Source: an uncultured Rhodocyclaceae bacterium
Lineage (GTDB): Bacteria; Pseudomonadota; Gammaproteobacteria; Burkholderiales; Rhodocyclaceae
Direction of reading: 5' to 3'
Assembly: GCA_934271525.1 (NCBI GenBank)
Contig: CAKQRL010000001.1
Span: forward strand, 186,001 to 250,000
Length of the DNA stretch: 64,000 bases
Positions 51,897-59,652 of the stretch are shown piece by piece (positions within the stretch are counted from its first letter, which is position 1; each line of letters starts with the position of its first letter). Below the pieces are notes generated by a model, which was not told the origin of the DNA, searched no databases, and was given only the letters and a program-made list of their open reading frames with translations. The translations under genes and the position numbers were made by a program.

Positions 51897-52664
51897 ATGA
51901 ACAAACATTTGGAAAAAATTGATGCCCTTTTGGCTGATTTAAAAAAAGCCAAACGCGTTTTGGTGATTACCGGCGCGGGCATTTCTGCTGATTCGGGCTT
52001 GCCCACGTATCGCGGCGTGGCAGGGCTTTATAACGAAGGTTTAACCGAAGAAGGCTTGCGCATTGAAGATTGTCTGTCGGGTGCGGTTTTTCAAAAATAT
52101 CCAGAAATTACGTGGAAATATTTGTGGCAAATTGGGGAAAACTGCCGCAAAGCCAAACCGAATCGCGCGCATGAAATCATCAGTGCGTGGCAAAATCGTT
52201 TTGAGCGCTTGTTGGTTTTTACGCAAAACATTGACGATTTGCACCGCCGCGCGGGCTCCAAAGATTTAATAGAAGTGCACGGCAATTTCAAAACTTTGCA
52301 TTGCACACGTTGTGCGTGGGCATCGCCTTTGGATTTAAACGAATTATCCCAAGATAAACTCCCTCCCAAATGCCCCAAATGCGGCGCTGTGGCACGTGTG
52401 CCGGTTGTTTTGTTTGGGGAAATGTTGCCAGAGGATGCCATTTATAATTTTTCAAAAGCGTGGGAAGAAGGCTTTGATATGGTTTTTGTAATCGGCACCA
52501 CGTGCAGTTTTCCGTATATTGCGCAACCTGTTTTGATGGCGGCGCAAAGCGGCTTGCCCACTGTTGAAATCAATTTGGACTCCACACCTGTTACACCTTT
52601 TGTGCGCCACCACGTGGCAATTCCAGCGGCACAAGCGCTTGAAAAAATCAACGCATTGTTGTAA
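51897..52664 (+). CDS. Sir2-family NAD-dependent protein deacylase
   Basis: A 255-residue sirtuin: NAD-binding GAGISADSGLPTYRG, TQNIDDLHRRAG with catalytic His in EVHGNF, and a zinc site with four Cys (CTRC and CPKC). It removes acyl groups from lysines. There is no clear ribosome-binding site before the ATG, which lies just downstream of a half repeat. Confidence 0.95.
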   Translation: MNKHLEKIDALLADLKKAKRVLVITGAGISADSGLPTYRGVAGLYNEGLTEEGLRIEDCLSGAVFQKYPEITWKYLWQIGENCRKAKPNRAHEIISAWQNRFERLLVFTQNIDDLHRRAGSKDLIEVHGNFKTLHCTRCAWASPLDLNELSQDKLPPKCPKCGAVARVPVVLFGEMLPEDAIYNFSKAWEEGFDMVFVIGTTCSFPYIAQPVLMAAQSGLPTVEINLDSTPVTPFVRHHVAIPAAQALEKINALL

Positions 52665-52697
52665 GAAAAAAGTTGCAAAAAAACAACGGCGCATTTT

Positions 52698-52733
52698 TTG
52701 TTGCACTGCAAAAAAATTTATCGCACTGCAAAA
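52698..52733 (+). promoter_or_regulatory. Tandem TTGCACTGCA sites upstream of phasin
   Basis: GCACTGCAAAA occurs twice, exactly 20 bp apart (TTGCACTGCA at 52701-52710, TCGCACTGCA at 52721-52730). They lie just upstream of a TAAAAT box (52740-52745). The match to the phaC operator suggests control by a PhaR-like repressor, which is not in the window. Confidence 0.6.
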
Positions 52734-52782
52734 TTTTTTTAAAATGCCTTCTTTTTTATTTAGCTTAACAAAGGAGTGTTTT

Positions 52783-53310
52783 ATGTTTTTCACGACCACC
52801 CCACAAGAGTCCTTTAAGGAACAAACGAATTTGGCGGGCTATTGTATTAGCACCACTTTGGATGGCATTGAGCGTGTGGCGATGTTGAATTTATCCACCG
52901 CTCGCTCGACAGTGGAAATGGCGTTGTCTTCTATGAGCGGTTTAACGGGCGCCAAAGATTTGCGGGTAACCACTTATTTGCACAAACATTTAACGCCCGC
53001 TTTGGAACAAGGCGCACAATACACACGCAATTTTATTGAAATCAACAGCAACACACGCCACAAAATTGCCGAGCGTGTTGAAAATAAAATTGCCGAACAG
53101 CAAAATGAATTTCACCATTTGATTGAACGCTCACTTGACCAAGGACCTTTGGCGAGTCAAAAAGCGGTTTCTATGGTGAAAAGCGCCATCCGTGCCACCA
53201 CCGATACTTTGGAAGGCATCAATGAAGCTGCCAAACGTGCTGGCGAAATGGTGGAAGCAAGCACTTCTGCGGTGGTCAATGCCACGGCAAAATCGGCATG
53301 CAAAATTTAA
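52783..53310 (+). CDS. Phasin family protein
   Basis: Phasins coat PHA granules. The 175-residue product is amphipathic and helical, opening with an FFTTTPQESFKEQTN-like start, with the central ALEQGAQYTRNFIEIN and the Ala-rich C-terminus of phasins. AAAGGAG precedes the ATG. Tandem operator-like sites upstream match one at phaC. Confidence 0.85.
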   Translation: MFFTTTPQESFKEQTNLAGYCISTTLDGIERVAMLNLSTARSTVEMALSSMSGLTGAKDLRVTTYLHKHLTPALEQGAQYTRNFIEINSNTRHKIAERVENKIAEQQNEFHHLIERSLDQGPLASQKAVSMVKSAIRATTDTLEGINEAAKRAGEMVEASTSAVVNATAKSACKI

Positions 53311-53332
53311 TAACAAACATTGTTCAAAACGA

Positions 53333-53367
53333 AAAACGGCGTTTTTTGGAAAAACGCCGTTTTTTTG
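53333..53367 (+). terminator. Intrinsic terminator after phasin
   Basis: AAAACGGCGTTTTT / AAAAACGCCGTTTT hairpin ending in a T run; symmetrical, so it may act both ways. Confidence 0.9.
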
Positions 53368-53389
53368 AATTGTTTCAAAAAAATTACAC

Positions 53390-53400
53390 GTTTACCGTGG
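53390..53400 (+). repeat. CCACGG arm after phasin
   Basis: Solo GTTTACCGTGG with its A-tract core to the left. Confidence 0.8.
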
Positions 53401-53473
53401 AAAATTTTATTTTTTTAGGCAAAATATAGTTTTTAAAATGTAGAATGTAGAAAAGCAACAGCGGGTTTTTGTT

Positions 53474-54241
53474 ATGGAAATGGAAGACGTTCTCTTGGAT
53501 AATCGCCCTGCGGTGCAGCGTTATGTGACTACAAACGCCAACATTACTGCGCAGGAATTGCGCCTGATTTTGAGTTTTCAGGGGCGCTACAAGCTTGCCC
53601 GCAATTTCAAATGTATTGTGGTGGAAGGTTACCGTGAACGCACTTTGGTGAGTTATAACCTTGGTTTTCAGCTTTTTTTAACTTATACCGCCTTGGAACG
53701 CTTATCAAAAATCGTGCGCAAACACCACCACATGGTGGAAATCAACAATCCCAAAGTTGCGCAAAGCCTGCGTTCTGTTTATGTGACTCAACAAAACGCC
53801 ATTCGCACCGTTTTGGCAAAAACGCAATTTGCCCAAAGTTTTGACGACTTTATGAGCGGCAAAACCGACAACATTCGCATTATGGCAACGGCGTTAAGAA
53901 TGCTTGTTTTTGCGGGGCATTTTTCATTTTCTAGCACATCAACTTTAATGCCTTTGCATATTCGTGCTTTGCAAGATTTAAACGAAGCCATTTTGAAATA
54001 TTGCGTGCAAACCTTTGAGACGTGGTTCAAAAAACGCAAAAAAGGCGAAGTGCCGCCGCCAGAACCTGCCGCAGACAACAAAACGGACGATGAAGACGAC
54101 CTTGCCGAAGACGATGCTTCCCCGCTGACCATCATTATGGAGCAGGGCGATTTAACCGAAACCGATGCCACCAGCAAATCTTTGCAGGAAAAAGATTTAA
54201 CGCAAACCCAAGTGCGCCGCCGCCATCTTTTTGGGTTTTAA
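53474..54241 (+). CDS. Conserved-looking protein of unknown function
   Basis: A 255-residue cytoplasmic protein. About 1-185 is helical and well folded in appearance; 186-255 is an acidic, Pro/Asp/Glu-rich tail. No family was recognised. The start at 53474 has a second ATG two codons later and no strong ribosome-binding site. It stands alone between two terminators. Confidence 0.7.
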   Translation: MEMEDVLLDNRPAVQRYVTTNANITAQELRLILSFQGRYKLARNFKCIVVEGYRERTLVSYNLGFQLFLTYTALERLSKIVRKHHHMVEINNPKVAQSLRSVYVTQQNAIRTVLAKTQFAQSFDDFMSGKTDNIRIMATALRMLVFAGHFSFSSTSTLMPLHIRALQDLNEAILKYCVQTFETWFKKRKKGEVPPPEPAADNKTDDEDDLAEDDASPLTIIMEQGDLTETDATSKSLQEKDLTQTQVRRRHLFGF

Positions 54242-54275
54242 TTTTTTGTTATTGTTTTTTTTGTGTTTTTTGAAT

Positions 54276-54300
54276 AACCGTGGCTTGCCACGGTTTTTTT
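54276..54300 (+). terminator. Terminator built from the ACCGTGG/CCACGGT core
   Basis: AACCGTGG-CTTG-CCACGGTT followed by T6. The stem is the outward-facing core of the dispersed repeat, here used as a compact intrinsic terminator for the 53474 gene. Confidence 0.85.
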
Positions 54301-54383
54301 GTTGTTGTGAAAGAAGACGCAATATTGCCCTGATAAAATCAAAAAATCATATAGAATCAAAGAAAAATCCAAGGAGTTAAGCC

Positions 54384-54650
54384 ATGTATGATTTATCCAT
54401 CGCCGTGCCACAATCTTTCAAAACCACTTGCAGAAAAACCGAGTCAAAAGCAAAACCAAAAGATGAGCAAAAAACAGCTCAAAAAGTGGTGAAAAAAGTG
54501 GCAAAAAAAACCAAAACCCAACCCGAGCGGGTTTTTAAAGAAGAAGTTGCATCTGTTGCCACTTGGCGTGCGGTGGAAAAAGGCATGGCGGAAATTGCTC
54601 GTGGTGAGTTTTTCACCTTGGAAGAGTTGGAAGCGAAATATTTGAAATGA
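54384..54650 (+). CDS. Putative antitoxin of a RelE-type pair
   Basis: An 88-residue protein with a Lys-rich N-terminal half and a C-terminal ATWRAVEKGMAEIARGEFF-like helix followed by TLEELEAKYLK, a form seen in RelE/ParE antitoxin C-termini. The long Lys-rich part is unusual. AAGGAG precedes the ATG. The stop overlaps the toxin ATG by 4 nt. Confidence 0.7.
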   Translation: MYDLSIAVPQSFKTTCRKTESKAKPKDEQKTAQKVVKKVAKKTKTQPERVFKEEVASVATWRAVEKGMAEIARGEFFTLEELEAKYLK

Positions 54651-54919
54651 CTTGGCGCATTGAAACTTCCAAGCGGTTTGAAAAATTTTTGGCAAAACAC
54701 AACGATGCCGCCCCGCAAATTTTGAAAATATTGCGCATTTTAGCCAACGACCCTTATAGCAATTCTTTGGATATCAAAAAATTGGTTAATCACCCTGATG
54801 GTTTTTATCGTGTGCGTTTTGGCAAATACCGCATAATTTACACATTAGATGCTGCCAACAAAACCATTGCTTTTCCCGCTGCCGATGCCCGTGGCGGAAT
54901 TTATAAAAACAAAAAATAG
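54647..54919 (+). CDS. RelE/ParE family toxin
   Basis: A 90-residue protein with the RelE fold pattern: N-terminal TWRIETSKRFEKFLAKH, a helix pair, KKLVNHPDGFYRVRFGKYRIIY (basic Arg/Tyr active-site region) and a terminal strand. It is full length, so the pair may be functional. It starts in an ATGA overlap with the antitoxin. Confidence 0.88.
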   Translation: MTWRIETSKRFEKFLAKHNDAAPQILKILRILANDPYSNSLDIKKLVNHPDGFYRVRFGKYRIIYTLDAANKTIAFPAADARGGIYKNKK

Positions 54920-54939
54920 TTTTAAACCACCGAGATTTT

Positions 54940-54988
54940 CCACGGTAAACGTTTAAAAACTTTGAAAAAAAGAAATCGTTCACCGTGG
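54940..54988. repeat. CCACGG element, canonical 49 bp
   Basis: CCACGGTAAAC and GTTCACCGTGG. It separates the toxin gene from the fliC promoters. Confidence 0.92.
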
Positions 54989-55022
54989 AAAATTACCCAA
55001 CAAAAGCAAAATAAAAAAAGAG

Positions 55023-55038
55023 TGGCACTGAAATTGCT
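55023..55038 (+). promoter_or_regulatory. Sigma-54 promoter upstream of fliC
   Basis: TGGCAC, five bases (TGAAA), TTGCT: a full match to the -24/-12 consensus. Start expected near 55049. Confidence 0.75.
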
Positions 55039-55083
55039 TTTTTGCTTGCCGTTTTTGCGTTTGTTTGGCTTAAAAAAAGGGAT

Positions 55084-55110
55084 TCAAGTTTTGATTTTGA
55101 GCGCCGTAAA
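55084..55110 (+). promoter_or_regulatory. Sigma-28 (FliA) promoter of fliC
   Basis: TCAAGTTT, 11 bp, GCCGTAAA, close to TAAAGTTT-N11-GCCGATAA. Start near 55118, leaving a leader of about 170 nt. Confidence 0.75.
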
Positions 55111-55157
55111 AACACATAAGAAAGTCCAAAAGCGCAAAAGCGTGATGTAACAAGGTT

Positions 55158-55238
55158 ATGCAAAGCCTGCAAAAGCAAAAGCAAAGGCAAAAAAAACGCA
55201 AAACCTTGGCGCAAGAAAGGCGGAATAAAGCGTTTTAA
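55158..55238 (+). CDS. Possible 26-residue leader peptide before fliC
   Basis: An ATG with AAGG close upstream opens 26 codons ending in TAA. Sixteen of the 26 residues are Lys, Arg or Gln. It lies downstream of the sigma-28 site, so it would be on the flagellin mRNA. It may be chance in an A-rich leader. Confidence 0.25.
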   Translation: MQSLQKQKQRQKKRKTLAQERRNKAF

Positions 55239-55288
55239 GGCGTTTTTGGATGCAAGTTTTTTGGAATTGTTTTTTTAGGAGAATTATC

Positions 55289-56857
55289 ATGGCAATGGTT
55301 TTAAACACCAACATCCAGTCGTTGAATTCCCAACGGCATTTGTCCAACAGCCAATCTAGTTTGAACACGGCGTTGGAACGTTTGTCTTCTGGTTTGCGCA
55401 TCAACAGCGCCAAGGATGACGCTGCTGGTTTGGCAATTTCTGACCGGATGACTGCCCAAATTCGTGGTTTAACCCAAGCACAACGCAACGCCAATGACGG
55501 CATTTCCATGGCGCAAACTGCCGAAGGCGCTTTGGGCAAAATGAGTGAAATTTTGCAACGGATTCGTGAATTAGCCGTGCAATCGGCAAACGCCACCAAC
55601 AGCGCTTCTGATCGCAAAGCCTTGAATGATGAAGTGGGGCAATTGGTTTCCGAATTGCAACGCTTTGCCTCCACCACGCAATTCAACGGCACCACCTTGT
55701 TGGATGGAACAAACGCCACCAACACCTACCAAGTGGGCGCCAATGCTAACCAAACCATTATGGCAACCACCACCGACTTCCGCACGGACAAATACGGCGC
55801 TTATCAAATCGGGAATGTAGTTGCTACTGGTGGTGCTGGCGCTGGTGTTGCTGTGTCTAATGCCGTGTCTAGCTCCACAACGGGGCAACAAGTGACTGGT
55901 GCTTTTGTTAAATCTTCTGGCACAATGATTTTGAATGGTCCCAACGGCACGGCAAATATTACATGTGGCACGGGTGATTCTGCTTACGATATGGCGCAAA
56001 AAATCAATGCGCAATCGCAAACGGGGATTACTGCCGAAGCCCGCACGGAAACTCGCTTGACATTCGGTGCATCAGGTTCTTATAGCTTGCAAGTATTCAC
56101 CACAACCGCTGCCAACGGCTCTGCGAAGGTGGATGCAAGTAACATTGCCACGGTTTCCTTTAAAATTGATGCCCACGAAACCAAAGATGGTTTGACCGCA
56201 GCAGCCAATGCTTTCAATGAAGTCTCTGCCAAATCTGGCGTTACGGCGAAAGTTACGGACGATGGCAAAGGCTTGATTTTGGTCAACGAAGAAGGCAAGA
56301 ATATCAACGTTGGTTCGGATAGCAAAACTGACCCGGGTGTGATTTGTTTAGGGAACACGAGTGGTGGTGTAACCTGTGCGAGTATCGCTAGCAACTCTGC
56401 TGGTCTGCTTACCGCAGGTGGTCAAATCACCTTGGATGCGTCCCGTTCTTATTCGGTGCAACTTTCAGGCAACATGCAATTACAAGCGGGCGCTTTAACG
56501 CAAAGTTCTTTGACTTCCGCAACAGCCCAAGCCTCCGATTTGCAAAAAGTGGCAAGTTTGGATATTTCCACGGTGAAAGGCGCCACGCAAGCCCTGCGCA
56601 CGGTTGACCAAGCTTTGGATGCGGTGTCAAGCCAACGTGCCAAATTCGGTGCTTTGCAAAGCCGCTTTGAATACACGGTTGCCAACCTTTCAACCACCAT
56701 TGAAAACACCACTTCGGCAAGAAGCCGTATTCAAGACACCGACTTTGCCTCTGAAACGGCAAATATGACCAAAGCACAAGTGCTCCAACAAGCTGGCACG
56801 GCAATGCTGGCGCAAGCCAACAGCTTGCCGCAAAGTGTTTTGACCTTGTTGAACTAG
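55289..56857 (+). CDS. fliC: Flagellin FliC
   Basis: The filament subunit, 522 residues. Conserved D0/D1 ends: N-terminal MVLNTNIQSLNSQRHL and LERLSSGLRINSAKDDAAGL, C-terminal ARSRIQDTDFASETANMTK and LAQANSLPQSVLTLLN. The variable middle (about 180-410) is Gly/Ser/Thr-rich. It contains Cys226, Cys353 and Cys363, which is unusual because flagellins normally lack cysteine. The ATG has AGGAG upstream. Sigma-54 and sigma-28 promoters precede it and a terminator follows. Confidence 0.98.
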   Translation: MAMVLNTNIQSLNSQRHLSNSQSSLNTALERLSSGLRINSAKDDAAGLAISDRMTAQIRGLTQAQRNANDGISMAQTAEGALGKMSEILQRIRELAVQSANATNSASDRKALNDEVGQLVSELQRFASTTQFNGTTLLDGTNATNTYQVGANANQTIMATTTDFRTDKYGAYQIGNVVATGGAGAGVAVSNAVSSSTTGQQVTGAFVKSSGTMILNGPNGTANITCGTGDSAYDMAQKINAQSQTGITAEARTETRLTFGASGSYSLQVFTTTAANGSAKVDASNIATVSFKIDAHETKDGLTAAANAFNEVSAKSGVTAKVTDDGKGLILVNEEGKNINVGSDSKTDPGVICLGNTSGGVTCASIASNSAGLLTAGGQITLDASRSYSVQLSGNMQLQAGALTQSSLTSATAQASDLQKVASLDISTVKGATQALRTVDQALDAVSSQRAKFGALQSRFEYTVANLSTTIENTTSARSRIQDTDFASETANMTKAQVLQQAGTAMLAQANSLPQSVLTLLN

Positions 56858-56869
56858 CCACAACCCACT

Positions 56870-56912
56870 CAGCAAAAAGGGATTTTCAACAACCCTTTTT
56901 GCTGGGGGTTTT
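56870..56912 (+). terminator. Intrinsic terminator after fliC
   Basis: CAGCAAAAAGGG (56870-56881) pairs with CCCTTTTTGCTG (56893-56904), followed by GGGG and T4. Confidence 0.85.
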
Positions 56913-56975
56913 AAAAAGTTTAATTTTATTGATGACGTTTTTTTTTAATGTTTTTTCTGCAAAAAGGAGATGGCA

Positions 56976-57404
56976 ATGATGAATATCTCTACCTTAACCA
57001 ACACCACGCAAGCTTTGAATCAGGCGCAAACGCAACGCACGCCCTCGCCTGTTACCACCCAAAACACGGGCAATGCGCCCGTTGAACAACGCCCAAGTTC
57101 TGCGCCGCAACCGGTGAATCAAAGCCAACAAATTGCCAAAAATGTTTCAGCCACAGAAAACCAAGACGAATTGCAGGCTTTAAACGATGCGGCACAAAAA
57201 ATCAGTGCGCATTTGAATTTAAAAAATTCTTCTTTGGAATTTTCCGTTGACCAAAATTCTGGCAAAAACGTGGTGAAAATTGTGGATAAAACAACCAAAG
57301 AAGTGGTGCGGCAAATTCCATCCGAAGAAGCCATTCACATTGCGCAAGCTTTGGATGAATTGGATGAAATCCGCCAAGGTTTGCTGCTATCAGAACAAGG
57401 TTAA
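56976..57404 (+). CDS. flaG: FlaG family protein
   Basis: FlaG proteins affect filament length. The 142-residue product has a Gln/Thr/Pro-rich N-terminus and the family C-terminus LEFSVDQNSGKNVVKIVDK then TKEVVRQIPSEE. The first ATG (56970) touches AAGGAG; the ATG at 56976 has a six-base spacing and is preferred. Confidence 0.92.
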   Translation: MMNISTLTNTTQALNQAQTQRTPSPVTTQNTGNAPVEQRPSSAPQPVNQSQQIAKNVSATENQDELQALNDAAQKISAHLNLKNSSLEFSVDQNSGKNVVKIVDKTTKEVVRQIPSEEAIHIAQALDELDEIRQGLLLSEQG

Positions 57405-57415
57405 AAGAAAAAAAT

Positions 57416-57426
57416 CCACGGTCAAC
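57416..57426 (+). repeat. CCACGG half element between flaG and fliD
   Basis: CCACGGTCAAC followed by the usual T7-G-A core (57432-57443), right arm absent. Confidence 0.85.
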
Positions 57427-57469
57427 CGCAAATTTTTTTGAAAGTTTTGTTAAAAAAAGGACAAAGAAA

Positions 57470-58921
57470 ATGGCATCCATCACCGCATTAGGCACAGGTT
57501 CCGGCATTGATTTGGAAAGTATGGTAACCAAACTCATGGATGTGGAACGCTTATCCATTACCCGAGTGCAAAACCGCCAAAAAAGCGTGGAGTCGGAAAT
57601 TTCCGGTTTGGGGCAGTTGAGCAATGCTTTGTCTTCTATTCAAACGGCGGCAAAAGATTTGTTGCCTGCTTCTTCAACTGCTTCAATGAAAGATACTTTT
57701 ACCACTTACAAAGCCAGCGTGGTCAATGAAAAAGTAGCCTCCGCCACTTTAAAATCGGGTGCCAAAAACACAGCCACCGGCGGCTATTCTTTGGAAGTGG
57801 AACAATTGGCATCATCCCATCGCTTGGTTACCAAAGCAGGTGAAAAAAACGAAGTAACAGAGAATGGCACTTTGAAAATTGAAATCGGTTCTTTGTCGGA
57901 AAAAGACGGCAAAAAAACCTTTTCTGCCAACGGTGCCAAAACCTTGGAAATTGATGTTAAAAAAGACGCTTCATTGTCAGACATTCGTGATGCAATTAAC
58001 AAAGCAAACGGCGGCGTATCTGCAACCATTATTAAAGGTTCGGGCGGCGAGCAGTTGGTGCTTTCATCCAAAGATACGGGTTTGGACAATGTGATGAAAA
58101 TCTCCGGCTTGAAAAATTTTGCTTTTGACCCTGCCGCCGCCGCCGATTCTGCAACCAACAAAATGAGCGATTCGGCAACTGATGGCGGAGCGGCGGCGCA
58201 AAATGCCAAATTGTCCATTAACGGCATTGCGGCAGAGAGTTCTTCCAACGTGGTGGAAAATGTTTTGGATGGCGTCTCTTTAACGCTTTATGGCACCAAT
58301 AAAGGTGACCCAACCACCGTTTCCGTATCTGTGGATAATTCCACCAAAATTACTGAGAGTTTGGATGCTTTTGTAACTTCTTTTAATGCTTCTGCCACCA
58401 TTATTTCCGACTTGGGCAAATACGAACAAGAAACGGGCGAAACTGGTTTGTTGCAAGGCAGAGCCATTTTGCGCAATTCCAAAACGCAACTGACCAAATT
58501 GATTTCCGGCAACAATGGCATTGCGGGTTCGGAATACCAAAATTTGGCATCCATTGGCGTTTCATTTAGCAAAACAGGCGAGTTGCAGTTGGATTCGTCC
58601 ATGCTCAAAACCGCTTTAAGCAGGGATTATGACGGCGTGATGGGCTTGGTGCAAAACACTTTCAAAGGGCTTGATTCGGGCGTGGATAAAATGATTGCCA
58701 CAGACGGCACGGTCACCAAATCCACAGAAAGCACCAACAAAATTTTGTCGCAATTAAAAGAGCAAGAATCAACTTTGAATACACGCTTGAATAACATTGA
58801 ATCACGTTACAGAAAACAATTTACCAGTTTGGATTCTTTGGTTTCCAGTTGGAACAACATTTCTTCGTATATCTCGCAGTTGGTAGATAGTATGAATGCC
58901 AATTCCGGGGCACGCAAATAA
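57470..58921 (+). CDS. fliD: Flagellar cap protein FliD (HAP2)
   Basis: FliD caps the filament and folds flagellin at the tip. The 483-residue protein opens ITALGTGSGIDLESMVTKLM and ends with the helical ESRYRKQFTSLDSLVSSWN and YISQLVDSM typical of FliD. It has an Ala/Ser-rich middle. AAAGGA precedes the ATG. Confidence 0.96.
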   Translation: MASITALGTGSGIDLESMVTKLMDVERLSITRVQNRQKSVESEISGLGQLSNALSSIQTAAKDLLPASSTASMKDTFTTYKASVVNEKVASATLKSGAKNTATGGYSLEVEQLASSHRLVTKAGEKNEVTENGTLKIEIGSLSEKDGKKTFSANGAKTLEIDVKKDASLSDIRDAINKANGGVSATIIKGSGGEQLVLSSKDTGLDNVMKISGLKNFAFDPAAAADSATNKMSDSATDGGAAAQNAKLSINGIAAESSSNVVENVLDGVSLTLYGTNKGDPTTVSVSVDNSTKITESLDAFVTSFNASATIISDLGKYEQETGETGLLQGRAILRNSKTQLTKLISGNNGIAGSEYQNLASIGVSFSKTGELQLDSSMLKTALSRDYDGVMGLVQNTFKGLDSGVDKMIATDGTVTKSTESTNKILSQLKEQESTLNTRLNNIESRYRKQFTSLDSLVSSWNNISSYISQLVDSMNANSGARK

Positions 58922-58950
58922 ACAAAAATAAAACAAAACAAGTAAAATAA

Positions 58951-58975
58951 AACCCTTCTTGTGAAGGGTTTTTTT
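58951..58975 (+). terminator. Terminator/attenuator overlapping the fliS ribosome-binding site
   Basis: AACCCTTC-TTGT-GAAGGGTT with T5 after the stem, ending one base before the fliS ATG. The 3' arm holds GAAGGG, the only fliS ribosome-binding site, 7 nt from the ATG. Confidence 0.75.
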
Positions 58976-59401
58976 ATGTTTGGAACGTTTAACAAACCAA
59001 CCGCCGCTTATGAACAAGTGGGCATTGCATCGGATGTGGCAAGTGCCGACCCGCATCGCTTGATTTTGTTGCTTTTTGAAGGTGCGGCAGCGGCTTTGAA
59101 CCATGCGCTTTTTTGCATGGAAGAGGGCGATATTCCGGGCAAAGGGCAATCTATTTCCAAAGCTATTTCTATTATCAACGATGGTTTGTTGGCAAGTTTG
59201 GATGTGAAAGCGGGCGGCGAATTGGCTGAACGCCTTTATGCGCTTTATGAATATATGGTTAATCGCTTACTTTGGGCGAATTTAAAAAACGACAAAACCG
59301 TTTTGCAAGAAGTGCAATACCTTTTGGAAGAAATCCACAGCGCTTGGCGTGCCATCAAACCCAATGCGGATGGCACATTTCCGCCGCCACCCGAAGAATA
59401 A
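58976..59401 (+). CDS. fliS: Flagellin export chaperone FliS
   Basis: FliS binds the flagellin C-terminus in the cytoplasm. The 141-residue protein has AAYEQVGIASDVASADPHRLILLLFEGA and the helices GQSISKAISIINDGLLASLD and LYALYEYMVNRLLWAN of the family. Its ribosome-binding site is buried in an upstream terminator-like hairpin. Confidence 0.95.
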   Translation: MFGTFNKPTAAYEQVGIASDVASADPHRLILLLFEGAAAALNHALFCMEEGDIPGKGQSISKAISIINDGLLASLDVKAGGELAERLYALYEYMVNRLLWANLKNDKTVLQEVQYLLEEIHSAWRAIKPNADGTFPPPPEE

Positions 59402-59412
59402 GGCGAGAAACA

Positions 59413-59652
59413 ATGAAAATCCACGCCATTATTGAAAAGGACGAAAACGGCTATTTTGCCTACGTGCCGAGCTTGCAAGGTTGCGTAACCCAAGGCGAAA
59501 CCTTGGAAGACACTCGGGAGAATATAAAAGAAGCGGTGGCGTTGTATTTGGAAAGTTTGGAAGCTGACGAGATTCAAAGTATTTTGTCTAAACAAGTTAC
59601 CATCACACCAATTGAGGTTGCAGGTAGCCATCGCATTTATACGCATTTATAA
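59413..59652 (+). CDS. HicB-like antitoxin fused to a HicA fragment
   Basis: The first 69 residues match the HicB antitoxin N-domain (IHAIIEKDENGYFAYVPSLQGCVTQGET then EAVALYLESLE). Residues 71-79, G-S-H-R-I-Y-T-H-L, resemble the catalytic-His motif of the HicA toxin (G-S-H-H-I-Y). An internal deletion probably joined the antitoxin end to the middle of hicA. No DNA-binding C-domain remains. Confidence 0.7.
   Translation: MKIHAIIEKDENGYFAYVPSLQGCVTQGETLEDTRENIKEAVALYLESLEADEIQSILSKQVTITPIEVAGSHRIYTHL

Larger units (their letters stand above)
54920..55288 (+). other. fliC upstream region and long leader
   Basis: 369 bp holding a repeat element (54940-54988), a sigma-54 site, a sigma-28 site and a leader of roughly 170 nt with a possible 26-codon ORF. 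It is A-rich; no larger gene is convincing. Confidence 0.7.

Noticed and set aside
54962..55150. A 62-codon ORF upstream of fliC
   Set aside because: It overlaps a repeat element and the sigma-54 and sigma-28 sites, has no ribosome-binding site and has a composition expected of A-rich DNA.
56567..56578. CCACGGTGAAAG in fliC as another repeat arm
   Set aside because: It lacks the AAC end and the A/T core, and it encodes S-T-V-K in the conserved C-terminal part of flagellin, so it is ordinary coding sequence.
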